From the NCBI RefSeq assembly GCF_001428565.1, contig NZ_LMIA01000013.1, positions 328,481 through 392,480 on the forward strand: a stretch of DNA of 64,000 bases, written 5' to 3'. Position numbers and translations under genes: made by a program. This document shows positions 1-8,372 of this stretch, one piece after another. The notes beneath the pieces were generated by a model that did no database searches, was not told the DNA's origin, and worked only from the letters and a program-made list of their open reading frames with translations. Every line of letters starts with the position of its first letter. Position 1 is the first letter of the stretch. Origin of the DNA: Nocardioides sp. Root190 (lineage in GTDB: Bacteria > Actinomycetota > Actinomycetes > Propionibacteriales > Nocardioidaceae).

Positions 1-279
1 CTGCTGCTGATGGTGCTCATGCTCACGTCGTTCGACGAGTGGATCTGGTTCCCGTTCTGGCTCGGCACCGGGCTGATCTTCACCGTCGAACGGATCGTCA
101 CCGTCTGGCGCGGCGGGTGGCGGGCGCGGCTGCTCGCGGCGAGCCTGTTCCCGGAGCTCTTCTACGCGCTGTTCCTCGACATCGTCTACCTCAAGGGGAT
201 CATCGACATGTCCACCGGACGCACGGCTGCCTGGAAGCACGTGGTGCAGACCCCGACCGCAGCGCGGGTGAAGGCATGA
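1..279 (+). CDS. C-terminal part of a membrane glycosyltransferase (probable family 2), 5' truncated
   Basis: The frame is open from the first base, so the gene starts outside the window and only 92 codons are visible. Two hydrophobic stretches (about visible residues 14-30 and 42-60) separated by an Arg-rich loop, then a short basic tail containing WKHVVQTP, resemble the membrane-embedded C-terminus of family 2 glycosyltransferases of the poly-N-acetylglucosamine synthase kind. The catalytic domain is not visible, so donor and product are unknown. The stop codon overlaps the start of the next small gene (ATGA), which suggests one transcript. Confidence 0.6.
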   Translation: MLLMVLMLTSFDEWIWFPFWLGTGLIFTVERIVTVWRGGWRARLLAASLFPELFYALFLDIVYLKGIIDMSTGRTAAWKHVVQTPTAARVKA

Positions 280-494
280 GCGCGCTGGTCGTGCCCCTGG
301 GCATCCTGTTCCCGGAGTCCCTCGTCCGCTCCCACGGGTTCGCCATCCTGGCGGCCTTCGTCGCGATCAACACGGTCGTCTACGTCGCCCTGTCGATCGC
401 CAAGGCACTGCCGAAGGTCTACGTCGGCGACCACCTCCCCCGGCGCTACCACCGGGCCGAGACGCGGAGCATCCACCCGGACGGGCCGACCTGA
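276..494 (+). CDS. Small membrane protein (72 aa), unknown function
   Basis: A 72-residue frame whose ATG overlaps the stop codon of the upstream glycosyltransferase fragment by four bases, a layout typical of translational coupling. It has one long hydrophobic segment (about residues 20-43) followed by a charged tail rich in Arg and His. I do not recognise the family. The coupling suggests a partner or accessory subunit of the glycosyltransferase. The gene ends just before a strong hairpin, so it is probably the last gene of its operon. Confidence 0.55.
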   Translation: MSALVVPLGILFPESLVRSHGFAILAAFVAINTVVYVALSIAKALPKVYVGDHLPRRYHRAETRSIHPDGPT

Positions 495-502
495 CCCACT
501 GC

Positions 503-570
503 CCGGGCCCGTGAATTGCCACGGGCCCGGAGCCGCACCCCCGAGAGGGGGCGACTCCGGGCCCGGGCAG
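503..570. terminator. Bidirectional terminator hairpins between convergent genes
   Basis: A perfect 11-base stem (CCGGGCCCGTG at 503-513 pairing with 520-530 around a six-base loop) is followed by a second imperfect stem (about 524-570) with five paired C/G bases around a GAGA loop. The two share bases and could be alternative folds. They lie between the convergent glycosyltransferase-side operon and the iron-binding lipoprotein gene. There is no U-tract, as is common for high-GC terminators. Confidence 0.7.
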
Positions 571-580
571 GACGCTCCGA

Positions 581-1627
581 TCAGTCCGCGACGGCCTCGG
601 AGAGCAGCTTGACCAGCTCGGGCATGCCGCCCGACCACTGGAAGCTGAGCGCCGTCGGCGGGGAGACCGCCGAGATCCGCTCGCGGCCCACGACCTGCGC
701 GACGTTGCCGTCCTTGACCGCCGGGATGGCGAGGGCCTTCTGGTCCTCGAGGAAGGCCGTCGCCTGCGCGTCGTCGTCGAAGTAGGTCACGGCGACGTCG
801 GCGTCGATCTTGTCGGCCTCCTCCCAGCTGAGTTCGTAGTAGAAGCCGCCGTCGGAGGTGTCGAGCTCGGCGATGCTGGGGGCGACGTCGAAGCCGAGCT
901 TGGTCAGGATCGCCAGGCGCGGGTCGAGCTCGGTGTAGGGCGAGATGGTGTTCGGGCCCGGGTAGAGCGCGGCGATGGTCTTGCCCTGGAACTCGGGGTG
1001 CTTCTCGGCCTCGTCGGCCAGGAAGGTGTCGATGTCGCCCAGGATCGTCTCACCGTGCTTGCTGCGGCCCAGGGCCTCGGCAGTGATGGTGATCGTGTCC
1101 TGCCACGTCGTGGTCCAGGGGGCCTCGGGGTAGGCGACCGTCGGCGCGATGTCGTTGAGCTTCTTGAACTGCTCCTCGGTGATGCCGGAGTACGGCGCGA
1201 GGATCAGGTCGGGCTTGGCCGCGATGAACTCGTCGTAGGGCACCGTCGAGCCGGAGCCGTCGTCGGGGAGCAGCGTCGGGTGGTCGACGCCCTTGGCGTC
1301 GTACGCCTCCTCGACCCAGGGCAGCAGGTTGCCCTTGCCGACGGTCCAGAGCTGCTCGGCGATCGCGACGGGGTAGACGCCCGAGGCGATGGCGGCCTCG
1401 GTGGAGCCCCAGCCCCAGGTCGCGACGCGCTTCGGCTCCTCGGTGATCTCGGTCGAGCCGAAGGCGTGCTCGATGGTGATCGGGAACTCGTCGGTGACCT
1501 CGAGGGTCGTGGTGCCGGCGTCCTTGTCGTTGCTGCTGTCGTCACTGCCACAGGCAGCCAGGGACAGCACGGCCGCCAGGCCTGCGACGAGCGCAGTGCC
1601 TCGGCGGAAAGCACGTGTCGTACGCAC
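581..1627 (-). CDS. Iron-siderophore ABC transporter substrate-binding lipoprotein
   Basis: A 348-residue extracytoplasmic binding protein of the FecB/FhuD/BtuF class. The N-terminus has an Arg-containing signal peptide and a lipobox ending in LAACG (Cys about 26), so it should be exported and lipid-anchored to receive ferric siderophore. A GTG start is chosen because AAGGAG lies seven bases upstream. It is the last gene after two permeases and an ATPase on the same strand and has its own DtxR/IdeR-like box in the short gap before it, so it may be transcribed both with the operon and separately. The exact siderophore cannot be read from sequence. Confidence 0.9.
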   Translation of the reverse strand: MRTTRAFRRGTALVAGLAAVLSLAACGSDDSSNDKDAGTTTLEVTDEFPITIEHAFGSTEITEEPKRVATWGWGSTEAAIASGVYPVAIAEQLWTVGKGNLLPWVEEAYDAKGVDHPTLLPDDGSGSTVPYDEFIAAKPDLILAPYSGITEEQFKKLNDIAPTVAYPEAPWTTTWQDTITITAEALGRSKHGETILGDIDTFLADEAEKHPEFQGKTIAALYPGPNTISPYTELDPRLAILTKLGFDVAPSIAELDTSDGGFYYELSWEEADKIDADVAVTYFDDDAQATAFLEDQKALAIPAVKDGNVAQVVGRERISAVSPPTALSFQWSGGMPELVKLLSEAVAD

Positions 1628-1650
1628 GTGGATCTCCTTGAATCTCGGGG

Positions 1651-1682
1651 ATAGGCAAGGACAACCTAACTTAGCGTTGCCT
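1651..1682 (-). promoter_or_regulatory. Two overlapping DtxR/IdeR-like iron boxes before the binding-protein gene
   Basis: On the minus strand, TTAGGTTGTCCTTGCCTAT (1651-1669) matches 13 of 19 positions of the DtxR/IdeR consensus TTAGGTTAGGCTAACCTAA. A second register, TGAGGCAACGCTAAGTTAG (about 1664-1682), matches about 12 of 19 and overlaps it. They lie across the stop codon of the ATPase gene and about 25 bases before the lipoprotein start, fitting an internal iron-repressed promoter. Scored by eye. Confidence 0.6.
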
Positions 1683-2478
1683 CATGTCCACGTCGACCCC
1701 TCCCTTTCGGGACGACGAGGGGCCCACCGGTGACCGGATCCGGGATCACCTCTGCCTCCAGCGCGAACGCGCTGCGGATCGACTCGACGGTCAGCACGTC
1801 CCCCGGAGCACCCTGCGCGGCGATCTTCCCGCCGGACATCACGACCATGTGGTCGGCGTACCTCGCGGCGTAGTTGAGCTCGTGCAGGACCATCACCACC
1901 GTGGTGCCGCGCTCCGCGTTGAGGTCGCTGAGCAGGTCGAGGAGCTCGAGCTGGTGGGTGACGTCGAGGTACGTCGTCGGCTCGTCCAGCAGCACGGCGT
2001 CGGTCTCCTGCGCGAGCACCATGGCGATCCAGACCCGCTGGCGCTGGCCGCCGGAGAGCTCCTCCAGCCGTCGCTCGGCCAGGTCCGCGACGCCGGTCGC
2101 CTCCAGCGACCTCATCACGACCTCGTCGTCGTGGCTGTTGTGACGCCCGAACCAGCCCTGGTGCGGGAACCGACCGCGGGCGACGAGCTCGGCGACCCGC
2201 ACGCCGTCCGGGGCGATCGAGGACTGCGGCAGCATCCCGAGCACGCGCGCGAGCTGCCGACGTGACAGCGATCCGATGTCCTGACCGTCGACGCTCACCC
2301 GTCCCGCGCTGAGCGGGTGGAGCCGCGCCAGCCCGCGCAGCAGCGTCGACTTGCCGCACGCGTTGGGGCCGACGATCGCGGTCACCTTGCCGGGCGGCAC
2401 GACGAGGTCGAGGTTCTCGATGACCGGGTGGCCGCGGTAGCCCAGGGACACGCCCTCGGCAGTGATGGCAGTGCTCAT
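1666..2478 (-). CDS. Iron-siderophore ABC transporter ATP-binding protein (FecE/FepC type)
   Basis: A 270-residue ABC ATPase with Walker A GPNACGKST (about residues 38-46), signature LSGGQRQR, Walker B VLLDEPT and a switch His in VLHEL. The sequence is of the FecE/FhuC class that energises siderophore permeases. The ATG at 2478 is chosen over an in-frame codon 36 bases upstream because it overlaps the stop of the permease gene (ATGA) and aligns with its paralogue at 41221. It forms one transcription unit with the two permeases upstream and the binding protein downstream. Confidence 0.92.
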   Translation of the reverse strand: MSTAITAEGVSLGYRGHPVIENLDLVVPPGKVTAIVGPNACGKSTLLRGLARLHPLSAGRVSVDGQDIGSLSRRQLARVLGMLPQSSIAPDGVRVAELVARGRFPHQGWFGRHNSHDDEVVMRSLEATGVADLAERRLEELSGGQRQRVWIAMVLAQETDAVLLDEPTTYLDVTHQLELLDLLSDLNAERGTTVVMVLHELNYAARYADHMVVMSGGKIAAQGAPGDVLTVESIRSAFALEAEVIPDPVTGGPLVVPKGRGRRGHEATLS

Positions 2479-3506
2479 GACGTGGCCTTTCGTTCGCTTC
2501 GGGCCAGGAGCCACAACAGGTAGGGGGCGCCGACGAGGCCGGTGACGATCCCGACCGGTGCGGTGATGCCGCCGGGCAGTGCGTACTGGCCCACGACGTC
2601 GGAGGTGATGGTGAGGGCGGCACCGATGACAGCCGACCCGATGAGCGCGGGGCCGCCGTCGTCGACCAGGCGGCGCGCGATCGCGGGCGAGACCAGCGCG
2701 ACGAAGGCCACGGGGCCTGCGACGGACGTGGCGAGGGCGACCAACCCGACCCCGATCAGCAGGGCCGCGACCCGGGAGCGGGTCGGGCCGAGGCCGAGGC
2801 CCTGGGCGTGCTCGTCACCGAGGGCGAGCGCACGTTGCTCCCGGGCGATCGGGACGGTGAGCAGCACGAGGACCACGACGCCCGCGGTGAAGATGCCGAG
2901 CGTGCCGTCCCGGATGTCGGCGACGCTGCCGACGGTCCACAGCAGCACCGTGCCCGCCTCGCGGAGCTCGGCCTCCGACAGCCGCCAGGCGACGAGCGAG
3001 CTGGAGAGGTAGGCGATGCCGACCCCGACCAGCACGAAGCGGATACCGTGCAGGCCGTTGCGCCAGGCCAGCACCCAGATCAGGACGGCCGAGCCGAGGG
3101 CACCGGCGCACGCGGCGAGGTTCACCGTCGTACCGGACGCGCTGTAGCCGACGACCGCGGTCACCGCGCCGAGCGAGGCACCCCCGGAGATGCCGAGGAT
3201 GTCCGGACTGGCCAGGTTGTTGCGCAGCGTCGACTGGAACAGCGCGCCGGCCAGGCCGAACGCGATGCCGGCCACGATGGCGGCCAGACCACGCGGGAGC
3301 CGCAGGTCCCGGACCACGAGGAGGTCGAAGCGGTCACCGACCCCGAACAGCGCGGGGAAGGACCGCTCCGGGGGGACACCGGCGGCGCCCATCCCGAAGG
3401 TCATCAGCAACAGGGTCACGCACACCACGACACCGACGAGGGCCACGACGAGCGTGCGCAGCCGGTGGCGGCGGCGGATCCGCGCGACCGGGAGCACGGC
3501 GCTCAC
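2475..3506 (-). CDS. Iron-siderophore ABC transporter permease (FecCD family)
   Basis: A 343-residue polytopic membrane protein with about nine or ten hydrophobic helices and the FecCD features: an early helix ending in LPRGLAA, the NNLASPDILG region (NPLA.P.-like), and a C-terminal GPVAFVALVSPAIAR segment that contacts the ATPase. It is the second permease of the heterodimer. It overlaps both neighbours by four bases, so subunit synthesis is probably coupled. The substrate is presumably a ferric siderophore, inferred from the family and from the iron boxes around the operon. Confidence 0.92.
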   Translation of the reverse strand: MSAVLPVARIRRRHRLRTLVVALVGVVVCVTLLLMTFGMGAAGVPPERSFPALFGVGDRFDLLVVRDLRLPRGLAAIVAGIAFGLAGALFQSTLRNNLASPDILGISGGASLGAVTAVVGYSASGTTVNLAACAGALGSAVLIWVLAWRNGLHGIRFVLVGVGIAYLSSSLVAWRLSEAELREAGTVLLWTVGSVADIRDGTLGIFTAGVVVLVLLTVPIAREQRALALGDEHAQGLGLGPTRSRVAALLIGVGLVALATSVAGPVAFVALVSPAIARRLVDDGGPALIGSAVIGAALTITSDVVGQYALPGGITAPVGIVTGLVGAPYLLWLLARSERKATS

Positions 3507-4510
3507 AGCCCAGCCACCCGTCGGCCGCGGGCCACCGCGATGAGGACCGGCGCCCCGAGGATCGCGGCGACGACGCCTGCCTCGAGCTCGTCGGCCTTGA
3601 TCAGCCGGCCGACGATGTCGGCGGTGAGCAGCATGACCGGCCCGAGCAGGGCACAGAGCGGGACGATCCAGCGGTAGTCGGAGCCCACGAGCCGGCGTGC
3701 GGCATGGGGCACGGCCAGTCCGACGAGGGCGATCGGGCCCGCCAGCGCGGTGGCCGCGCCCGCGAGGCAGATGATCGCGACGCCGGCGATCGCCCGGGTC
3801 CGTCCGACGCTCTGGCCCAGTGCGGCGGCGACGTCGTCGCCCAGCGCGAGCCCGTTGAGCCGGTGTGCTGCGAACAGCGCGACGGCCGCGCCCACCGCGA
3901 TGAACGGCCAGAGCACCACGATCGCGTCGGCGTCACGCCCGTTGAGCGCACCGACGGCCCAGTAGCGCAGTTGGTTGAGGGCGTCGACGTCGCGGAAGAG
4001 GATGAGGTTGGAGATCGGGGTCAGCAGCGCGGTCAGCGTCGCTCCCGCGAGCGCCAGCTGGATGGGTCGCCCGTGCCCGATCGCGAACACGGAGACCGCG
4101 GCGATCGCGGCACCGGCGAAGGCGAACCACACCGCGCCGATCGGCGTGACCACGCCGAAGGCCGTTGCCGCGACCACGATGCCGAGCGCCGCGCCGGCGT
4201 TGAGCCCGAGCAGGCCCGGGTCCGCGAGCGGGTTGCGGGTGATCCCCTGGCTGAGCACGCCGGCCAGCCCGAGCGCAGCACCGGCCAGCAGCGCGATGAC
4301 GGTGCGCGGCACCCGCTGTCCCCGGATCACCGCGTGGTCGACGTTGCCCACGACCGGGTCGGTCAGCGCTCGCCAGGACTCACCCAGGGCCACCTCCCGC
4401 ACGCCGAGGGCCAGGCTCAGGACCACCCCGGCCAGCACCAGCACCAGGGCAGCCAGCAGGACCAGGCCCCGCCGCTGCGCCGGCGCAGCGGCTTCTCCCA
4501 AGGTTTGCAT
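3503..4510 (-). CDS. Iron-siderophore ABC transporter permease (FecCD family), first gene of operon
   Basis: A 335-residue FecCD permease with about ten membrane helices, the RVPRTVIALLAG segment, the NPLADPGLLG motif and a conserved GPIALVGLAVPHAAR helix. It is the promoter-proximal gene of the four-gene operon reading down to 581. No Shine-Dalgarno sequence precedes the ATG; a GACACT -10-like hexamer ends six bases upstream, so the mRNA is probably leaderless, and an iron box covers the start codon. Repression would then occlude the transcription start itself. Confidence 0.9.
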   Translation of the reverse strand: MQTLGEAAAPAQRRGLVLLAALVLVLAGVVLSLALGVREVALGESWRALTDPVVGNVDHAVIRGQRVPRTVIALLAGAALGLAGVLSQGITRNPLADPGLLGLNAGAALGIVVAATAFGVVTPIGAVWFAFAGAAIAAVSVFAIGHGRPIQLALAGATLTALLTPISNLILFRDVDALNQLRYWAVGALNGRDADAIVVLWPFIAVGAAVALFAAHRLNGLALGDDVAAALGQSVGRTRAIAGVAIICLAGAATALAGPIALVGLAVPHAARRLVGSDYRWIVPLCALLGPVMLLTADIVGRLIKADELEAGVVAAILGAPVLIAVARGRRVAGL

Positions 4511-4517
4511 TACCTAA
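4499..4517 (-). promoter_or_regulatory. DtxR/IdeR-like iron box overlapping the permease start codon
   Basis: Read on the minus strand, TTAGGTAATGCAAACCTTG matches 14 of 19 positions of the DtxR/IdeR consensus. It contains the ATG of the first permease gene. With the putative leaderless promoter just upstream, this fits iron-dependent repression of the importer. Confidence 0.65.
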
Positions 4518-4593
4518 GTGTCCCACGCCCCACCGAGTCCCGAGGACGAGCCCTCGCCGGTGTGGTCCCGTCGGTGGCGAGGTGCGCCCGGCG

Positions 4594-5139
4594 TCAGGCC
4601 AGCAGGATGCGGGTGCCGATCAGGATGAGGATCACACCGCCGACGAGCGTCGCCCAGCGTCCCAGCCGCTCCCCCACCCGGCTGCCGATGAACACCGCCG
4701 CGAGCGACAGCACGAAGGTGACCACCCCGATCAGCAGCACGGCCGGCGCGACGTCCACCTCGAGCACCCCGAAGGTGACTCCCACGGCCGCCGCATCGAT
4801 CGAGGTCGCGATCGCCAGCGGCGTCACCGAGCGGACCGTGACCGTCGAGACGCCGTCGTCCTCACCGTCGCCGAAGGACTCCCACAGCATCTTGGCCCCG
4901 ATCAGGGCGAGCAGTCCGAACGCGATCCACGGCGTCGCCGCACTCACGGCGTCCGCGAACCAGAACGCCAGCACCCAGCCCAGCACCGGCATCAACGCCT
5001 GGAAGAGCCCGAACATCCCGGCGATCAGCAACGCATCGCGCCACCGCGGCCGGCGCAGCTGCAGGCCTTCAGCGAGGGACACCGCCACGGCATCCATGGC
5101 GAGGGCGAAGGCCAGCACAACGAGATCGAGAGTGGTCAT
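4594..5139 (-). CDS. mntP: Putative manganese efflux pump, MntP family
   Basis: A 181-residue membrane protein with six predicted helices. Helix 1 carries the MntP-type acidic signature LAFALAMDAVAVSLAEG, and a matching ATSIDAAAVGVTFG segment occurs in the second half, reflecting the internal duplication of the family; the Asp residues are the proposed Mn2+ path. The ATG at 5139 is preferred over upstream in-frame GTGs because GGAAAG precedes it and it begins directly at the first helix. It is probably monocistronic. The 224-base gap upstream has a six-base hairpin (5198-5213), but I could not recognise a manganese riboswitch there. Confidence 0.85.
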   Translation of the reverse strand: MTTLDLVVLAFALAMDAVAVSLAEGLQLRRPRWRDALLIAGMFGLFQALMPVLGWVLAFWFADAVSAATPWIAFGLLALIGAKMLWESFGDGEDDGVSTVTVRSVTPLAIATSIDAAAVGVTFGVLEVDVAPAVLLIGVVTFVLSLAAVFIGSRVGERLGRWATLVGGVILILIGTRILLA

Positions 5140-5331
5140 GGGACTTTCCGGCGAGCCGACATCGGACCCCGCCAGCATGTCAGCCAGGCCACGAACCCTC
5201 ACCGTCAGGTGAGACTGGTTGCCCTCGAAAAGCGCCGCAGATCACGCCACGACTCGCCCAGATGTGAGGCGCCGGGCCACGACCTCTGGGGGGGTCGGTC
5301 GCGGCCCGGCAGTTCCATCATGACATACCGA

Positions 5332-5353
5332 GGGTTCTCACGGGCGAGAGCCC
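5332..5353 (-). terminator. Possible terminator downstream of glnE
   Basis: A stem of eight pairs (5332-5339 with 5346-5353, one G-T wobble) with a six-base loop lies about ten bases beyond the glnE stop codon. It is modest in strength. The rest of 5140-5331 holds nothing I can assign except the small hairpin noted with mntP. Confidence 0.4.
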
Positions 5354-5363
5354 GAGGTGTTCG

Positions 5364-8300
5364 TCAACCGTTCGCCTGGGTGCGCGGGTCATCCCAGAAC
5401 ACGGTGTCGACCACCGCCCGGGCGTGCCTGGTGATGCGCAGGTAGTCGTCGAACAGGCGGTCGGTCTCGTCGGTCTGGTAGCCGAGAATCCCTGCGACGG
5501 AGCGGCGTTCGAGGCCCGCACGGGGGAACTGGTCGCCGGCCCGACCGCGGGCCAGGAGCAGCGCGTTGCGCACCCGGGAGGCCATCCGCCACGAGGTGGT
5601 GAGGGTGGCCGCGTCGTCGTGACTGAGCAGGTCGGCGTCGGCGGCGGCGGTGAGCGCGGCGAGGGTCTGGGCGGTGCGGAGGCCCTCGACCTGGTCACCG
5701 AAGCGGAGCTGGAGGAGCTGCACGGTCCACTCGATGTCGGCGAGCGCCCCGCGTCCGAGCTTGAGGTGAAGGGCGGGGTCGGCGCCCCGGGGCAGGCGTT
5801 CCTTGTCCACCCGACCCTTGATGCGGCGGACCTCCAGGATGTCGTCGTCGTCGAGGCCGCCGACCGGGTAGCGCAACGGGTCGATCAGGGCCGTGAACCG
5901 GTCCCTCAGGTCGCGGTCGCCGACGACGGCGTCGGCCCGCAGCAGGGCCTGGGCCTCCCACACGTGTGACCACTTGGCGTAGTAGGCGGCATACGCATCG
6001 AGGGTCCGCACGAGCGCGCCCTGGCGCCCTTCGGGCCGGAGGTCGGCGTCGACGACCAGCGCGGGATCGGGCCCCGGCGCACCGAGCACACGTCGTACCT
6101 CCTCGGCGACGACCCGGGCGAAGGTCGAGGCCTCCTGCGGGTCCGCGCCGGGCACCGGGTCGTGGACGAAGAGCACGTCGGCGTCGCTGCTGTAGGAGAG
6201 CTCGAAGCCGCCGTACCGGCCCATCGCGATGATCGCGAAGCGGGTCGGCGGCTCGGCGAGGTCGCGCTGGCGGCAGGCGGTCCGCATCGCGATGTCGAGG
6301 GCCGCTTCGAGGGTGGCGTCGGTGAGCCGGGTGAGGGCGAAGCCGACGTCGGCGACGTCGACGACACCCAGCACGTCACCGGCGGAGATGCGGAGCAGCT
6401 CGCGACGGCGTACGGCGCGCACGGCCCGGATCGCCTTCTCGGGATCGTCCTGGCGGCGCCCGGTCGCGAGCATCTCCTCGGTCAGCGCCGCCGACCCCAG
6501 CGGCACGAGCTCGCCGGCGAGGAGGCGCACGCCGGCGGGCTCCCGTTCGAGCAGGTCCGTGCAGTAGCGCGAGGTCGCGAGCAGGTGGGCGAGCCGTTCG
6601 GCGACCTCGCCCTCGTCACGCAGCGTGGAGAGGTACCAGGGCGACTGGCCGAGCTCCTCGCTGATCCGCCGGAAGCCGAAGAGCCCGCCGTCGGGGTCCG
6701 GGCACTCGGCGAACCACTGGAGCATCGCGGGCAGCAGGGCCCGCTGGATCGAGGCGGTGCGGGTGACCCCGGAGGTGAGGGCCTCGAGGTTGCGCAGCGC
6801 GGCCTTCGGGTCGGCGTACCCCAGCGCAGCGAGACGGGCCCCGGCTGCCTCCGAGGAGAGCCGGACCTCGTCGGACCCGATCCGGGCGACCGCACTGAGC
6901 AACGGGCGGTAGAAGATCTTCTGGTGGAGGCGGCTGACCTCGCGACGGTGAGCCTGCCAGGTGTCGTCGAGCCGCTTCTCGGACTCCTTGAGGAAGCCGA
7001 GGCTGCGACCGAGGCGGCGCAACGCCGCCTCGTCGGAGGGTACGACGTGGGTGCGCTGGAGCCGGTGCAGCTGGATCCGGTGCTCGAGGGTCCGCAGGAA
7101 CGCGTAGGCGCGGTGCAGGGCTTCGCCGTCGTCGCGCCCGATGTAACCGTTCTCGGTGAGCCGGGCCAGCGCGCTCAGCGTCGTGGGCGGACGGATGACC
7201 TCGTCGCTGCGGCCGTGGACCAGCTGCAGCAGCTGCACCGCGAACTCGACGTCGCGCAGTCCCCCGGCGCCGAGCTTGAGCTGGCGCTCCGCCTCCTTGG
7301 CCGGGATGTGGTCGAGCACGCGGCGTCTCATCGCACGGGCGGCGTCGACGAACCCTTCGCGGTCGGCCGCGGACCAGACCATCGGCTCGACCATCGCCAC
7401 GAACTCCGCACCGAGGGCGAGGTCGCCGGCGACGGCGCGGGCCTTGAGCAGCGCCTGGAACTCCCACGGCTCGGCCCAGCGTTCGTAGTAGCTCTGGTGG
7501 CTCGCCAGGGTGCGGCTGAGCGGACCGGCCTTGCCCTCGGGACGCAGGTTGGCGTCGACCGGCCAGATCGTCCCCTCGGCGGTGTGGTCGGAGCAGACCT
7601 GCATCAGCTGCGCCGCCAGGCGGGCCGCGATCCGGCCGGCCGTGGCCGCGGCGGTGTCGTCGGCATCGGGGTCGGCGGGGGCGTGGAGGAAGATCACGTC
7701 GACGTCGGAGACGTAGTTGAGCTCGTGGCCACCGCACTTGCCCATCGCGATGACGCCGAGCCGGACGCAGGAGGAGTCCGCCCCCACCCGCGCCCGGGCG
7801 ATGGCAAGGGCGGCGTCCAGGGTGCCGGCCGCGAGGTCGGAGAGCTCGGCAGCGACGTCGTCGACGCCGAGGTCGTGGGTCAGGTCGCGGGCGGCCAGGC
7901 GGAGCAGGAGCCGGCGGTACTCCACGCGGAGGGCGTCGACGGCCTCACCATCAGGGCTCGTGGCGACGGGTGCTGCCGCCGTGGCGTCCGCCCCGACGGC
8001 GGCCAGGAGGGCCGCCCGGATCGCCCACGCAGCGGGACGGGTGGAGCCGAGGTCGGGGTCGGTGAGCTCGTGCCAGTGCGCCGGGTGGGCTCGCAGGTGG
8101 TCGGCGAGAGCGGCGCTCGCCCCGAGCACGCAGAGCAGGCGCATCGCCGTACCCTCGTCCTCGCGCAGCGCCTCGAGGAGGTCTGCCCGGTCCGGGGCAG
8201 CCTCGGCCAACCGGCACAGCGCGTCGAGCGCGGCGTCCGGGTCGGCGGTCCGCCCCAGGTAGGCCAGCAGGTCCGTGCTGCCCTCACCGAGCCGCGCCAG

Positions 8301-8372
8301 GTCCTGCTCGACCCGGTCCCGGTCGACGAACCCGAGACGGATCAGGTCAGAACCCTGGCTGGACCTGTTCAC
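5364..8372 (-). CDS. glnE: Bifunctional glutamine synthetase adenylyltransferase/deadenylase
   Basis: A 1002-residue protein, the usual size for actinobacterial GlnE, that adenylylates and de-adenylylates glutamine synthetase I according to nitrogen status. It has two nucleotidyltransferase domains, each with a G-G-x-E-L-x-Y-x-S-D-x-D signature (about residues 220 and 725), each followed by a GlnE-type helical bundle. The start is a GTG at 8372 whose last bases form the TGA of glnA2 (GTGA overlap); the open frame continues upstream inside glnA2, but that part is antisense-like low-complexity sequence. The coupling to glnA2 mirrors the glnA2-glnE order of other actinobacteria. Confidence 0.95.
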   Translation of the reverse strand: MNRSSQGSDLIRLGFVDRDRVEQDLARLGEGSTDLLAYLGRTADPDAALDALCRLAEAAPDRADLLEALREDEGTAMRLLCVLGASAALADHLRAHPAHWHELTDPDLGSTRPAAWAIRAALLAAVGADATAAAPVATSPDGEAVDALRVEYRRLLLRLAARDLTHDLGVDDVAAELSDLAAGTLDAALAIARARVGADSSCVRLGVIAMGKCGGHELNYVSDVDVIFLHAPADPDADDTAAATAGRIAARLAAQLMQVCSDHTAEGTIWPVDANLRPEGKAGPLSRTLASHQSYYERWAEPWEFQALLKARAVAGDLALGAEFVAMVEPMVWSAADREGFVDAARAMRRRVLDHIPAKEAERQLKLGAGGLRDVEFAVQLLQLVHGRSDEVIRPPTTLSALARLTENGYIGRDDGEALHRAYAFLRTLEHRIQLHRLQRTHVVPSDEAALRRLGRSLGFLKESEKRLDDTWQAHRREVSRLHQKIFYRPLLSAVARIGSDEVRLSSEAAGARLAALGYADPKAALRNLEALTSGVTRTASIQRALLPAMLQWFAECPDPDGGLFGFRRISEELGQSPWYLSTLRDEGEVAERLAHLLATSRYCTDLLEREPAGVRLLAGELVPLGSAALTEEMLATGRRQDDPEKAIRAVRAVRRRELLRISAGDVLGVVDVADVGFALTRLTDATLEAALDIAMRTACRQRDLAEPPTRFAIIAMGRYGGFELSYSSDADVLFVHDPVPGADPQEASTFARVVAEEVRRVLGAPGPDPALVVDADLRPEGRQGALVRTLDAYAAYYAKWSHVWEAQALLRADAVVGDRDLRDRFTALIDPLRYPVGGLDDDDILEVRRIKGRVDKERLPRGADPALHLKLGRGALADIEWTVQLLQLRFGDQVEGLRTAQTLAALTAAADADLLSHDDAATLTTSWRMASRVRNALLLARGRAGDQFPRAGLERRSVAGILGYQTDETDRLFDDYLRITRHARAVVDTVFWDDPRTQANG

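Noticed and set aside
5140..5363. Possible manganese (yybP-ykoY) riboswitch before mntP
   Set aside because: I looked for the conserved core sequences on the minus strand and could not match them; only a six-base hairpin (5198-5213) is clear. A covariance-model search would decide.
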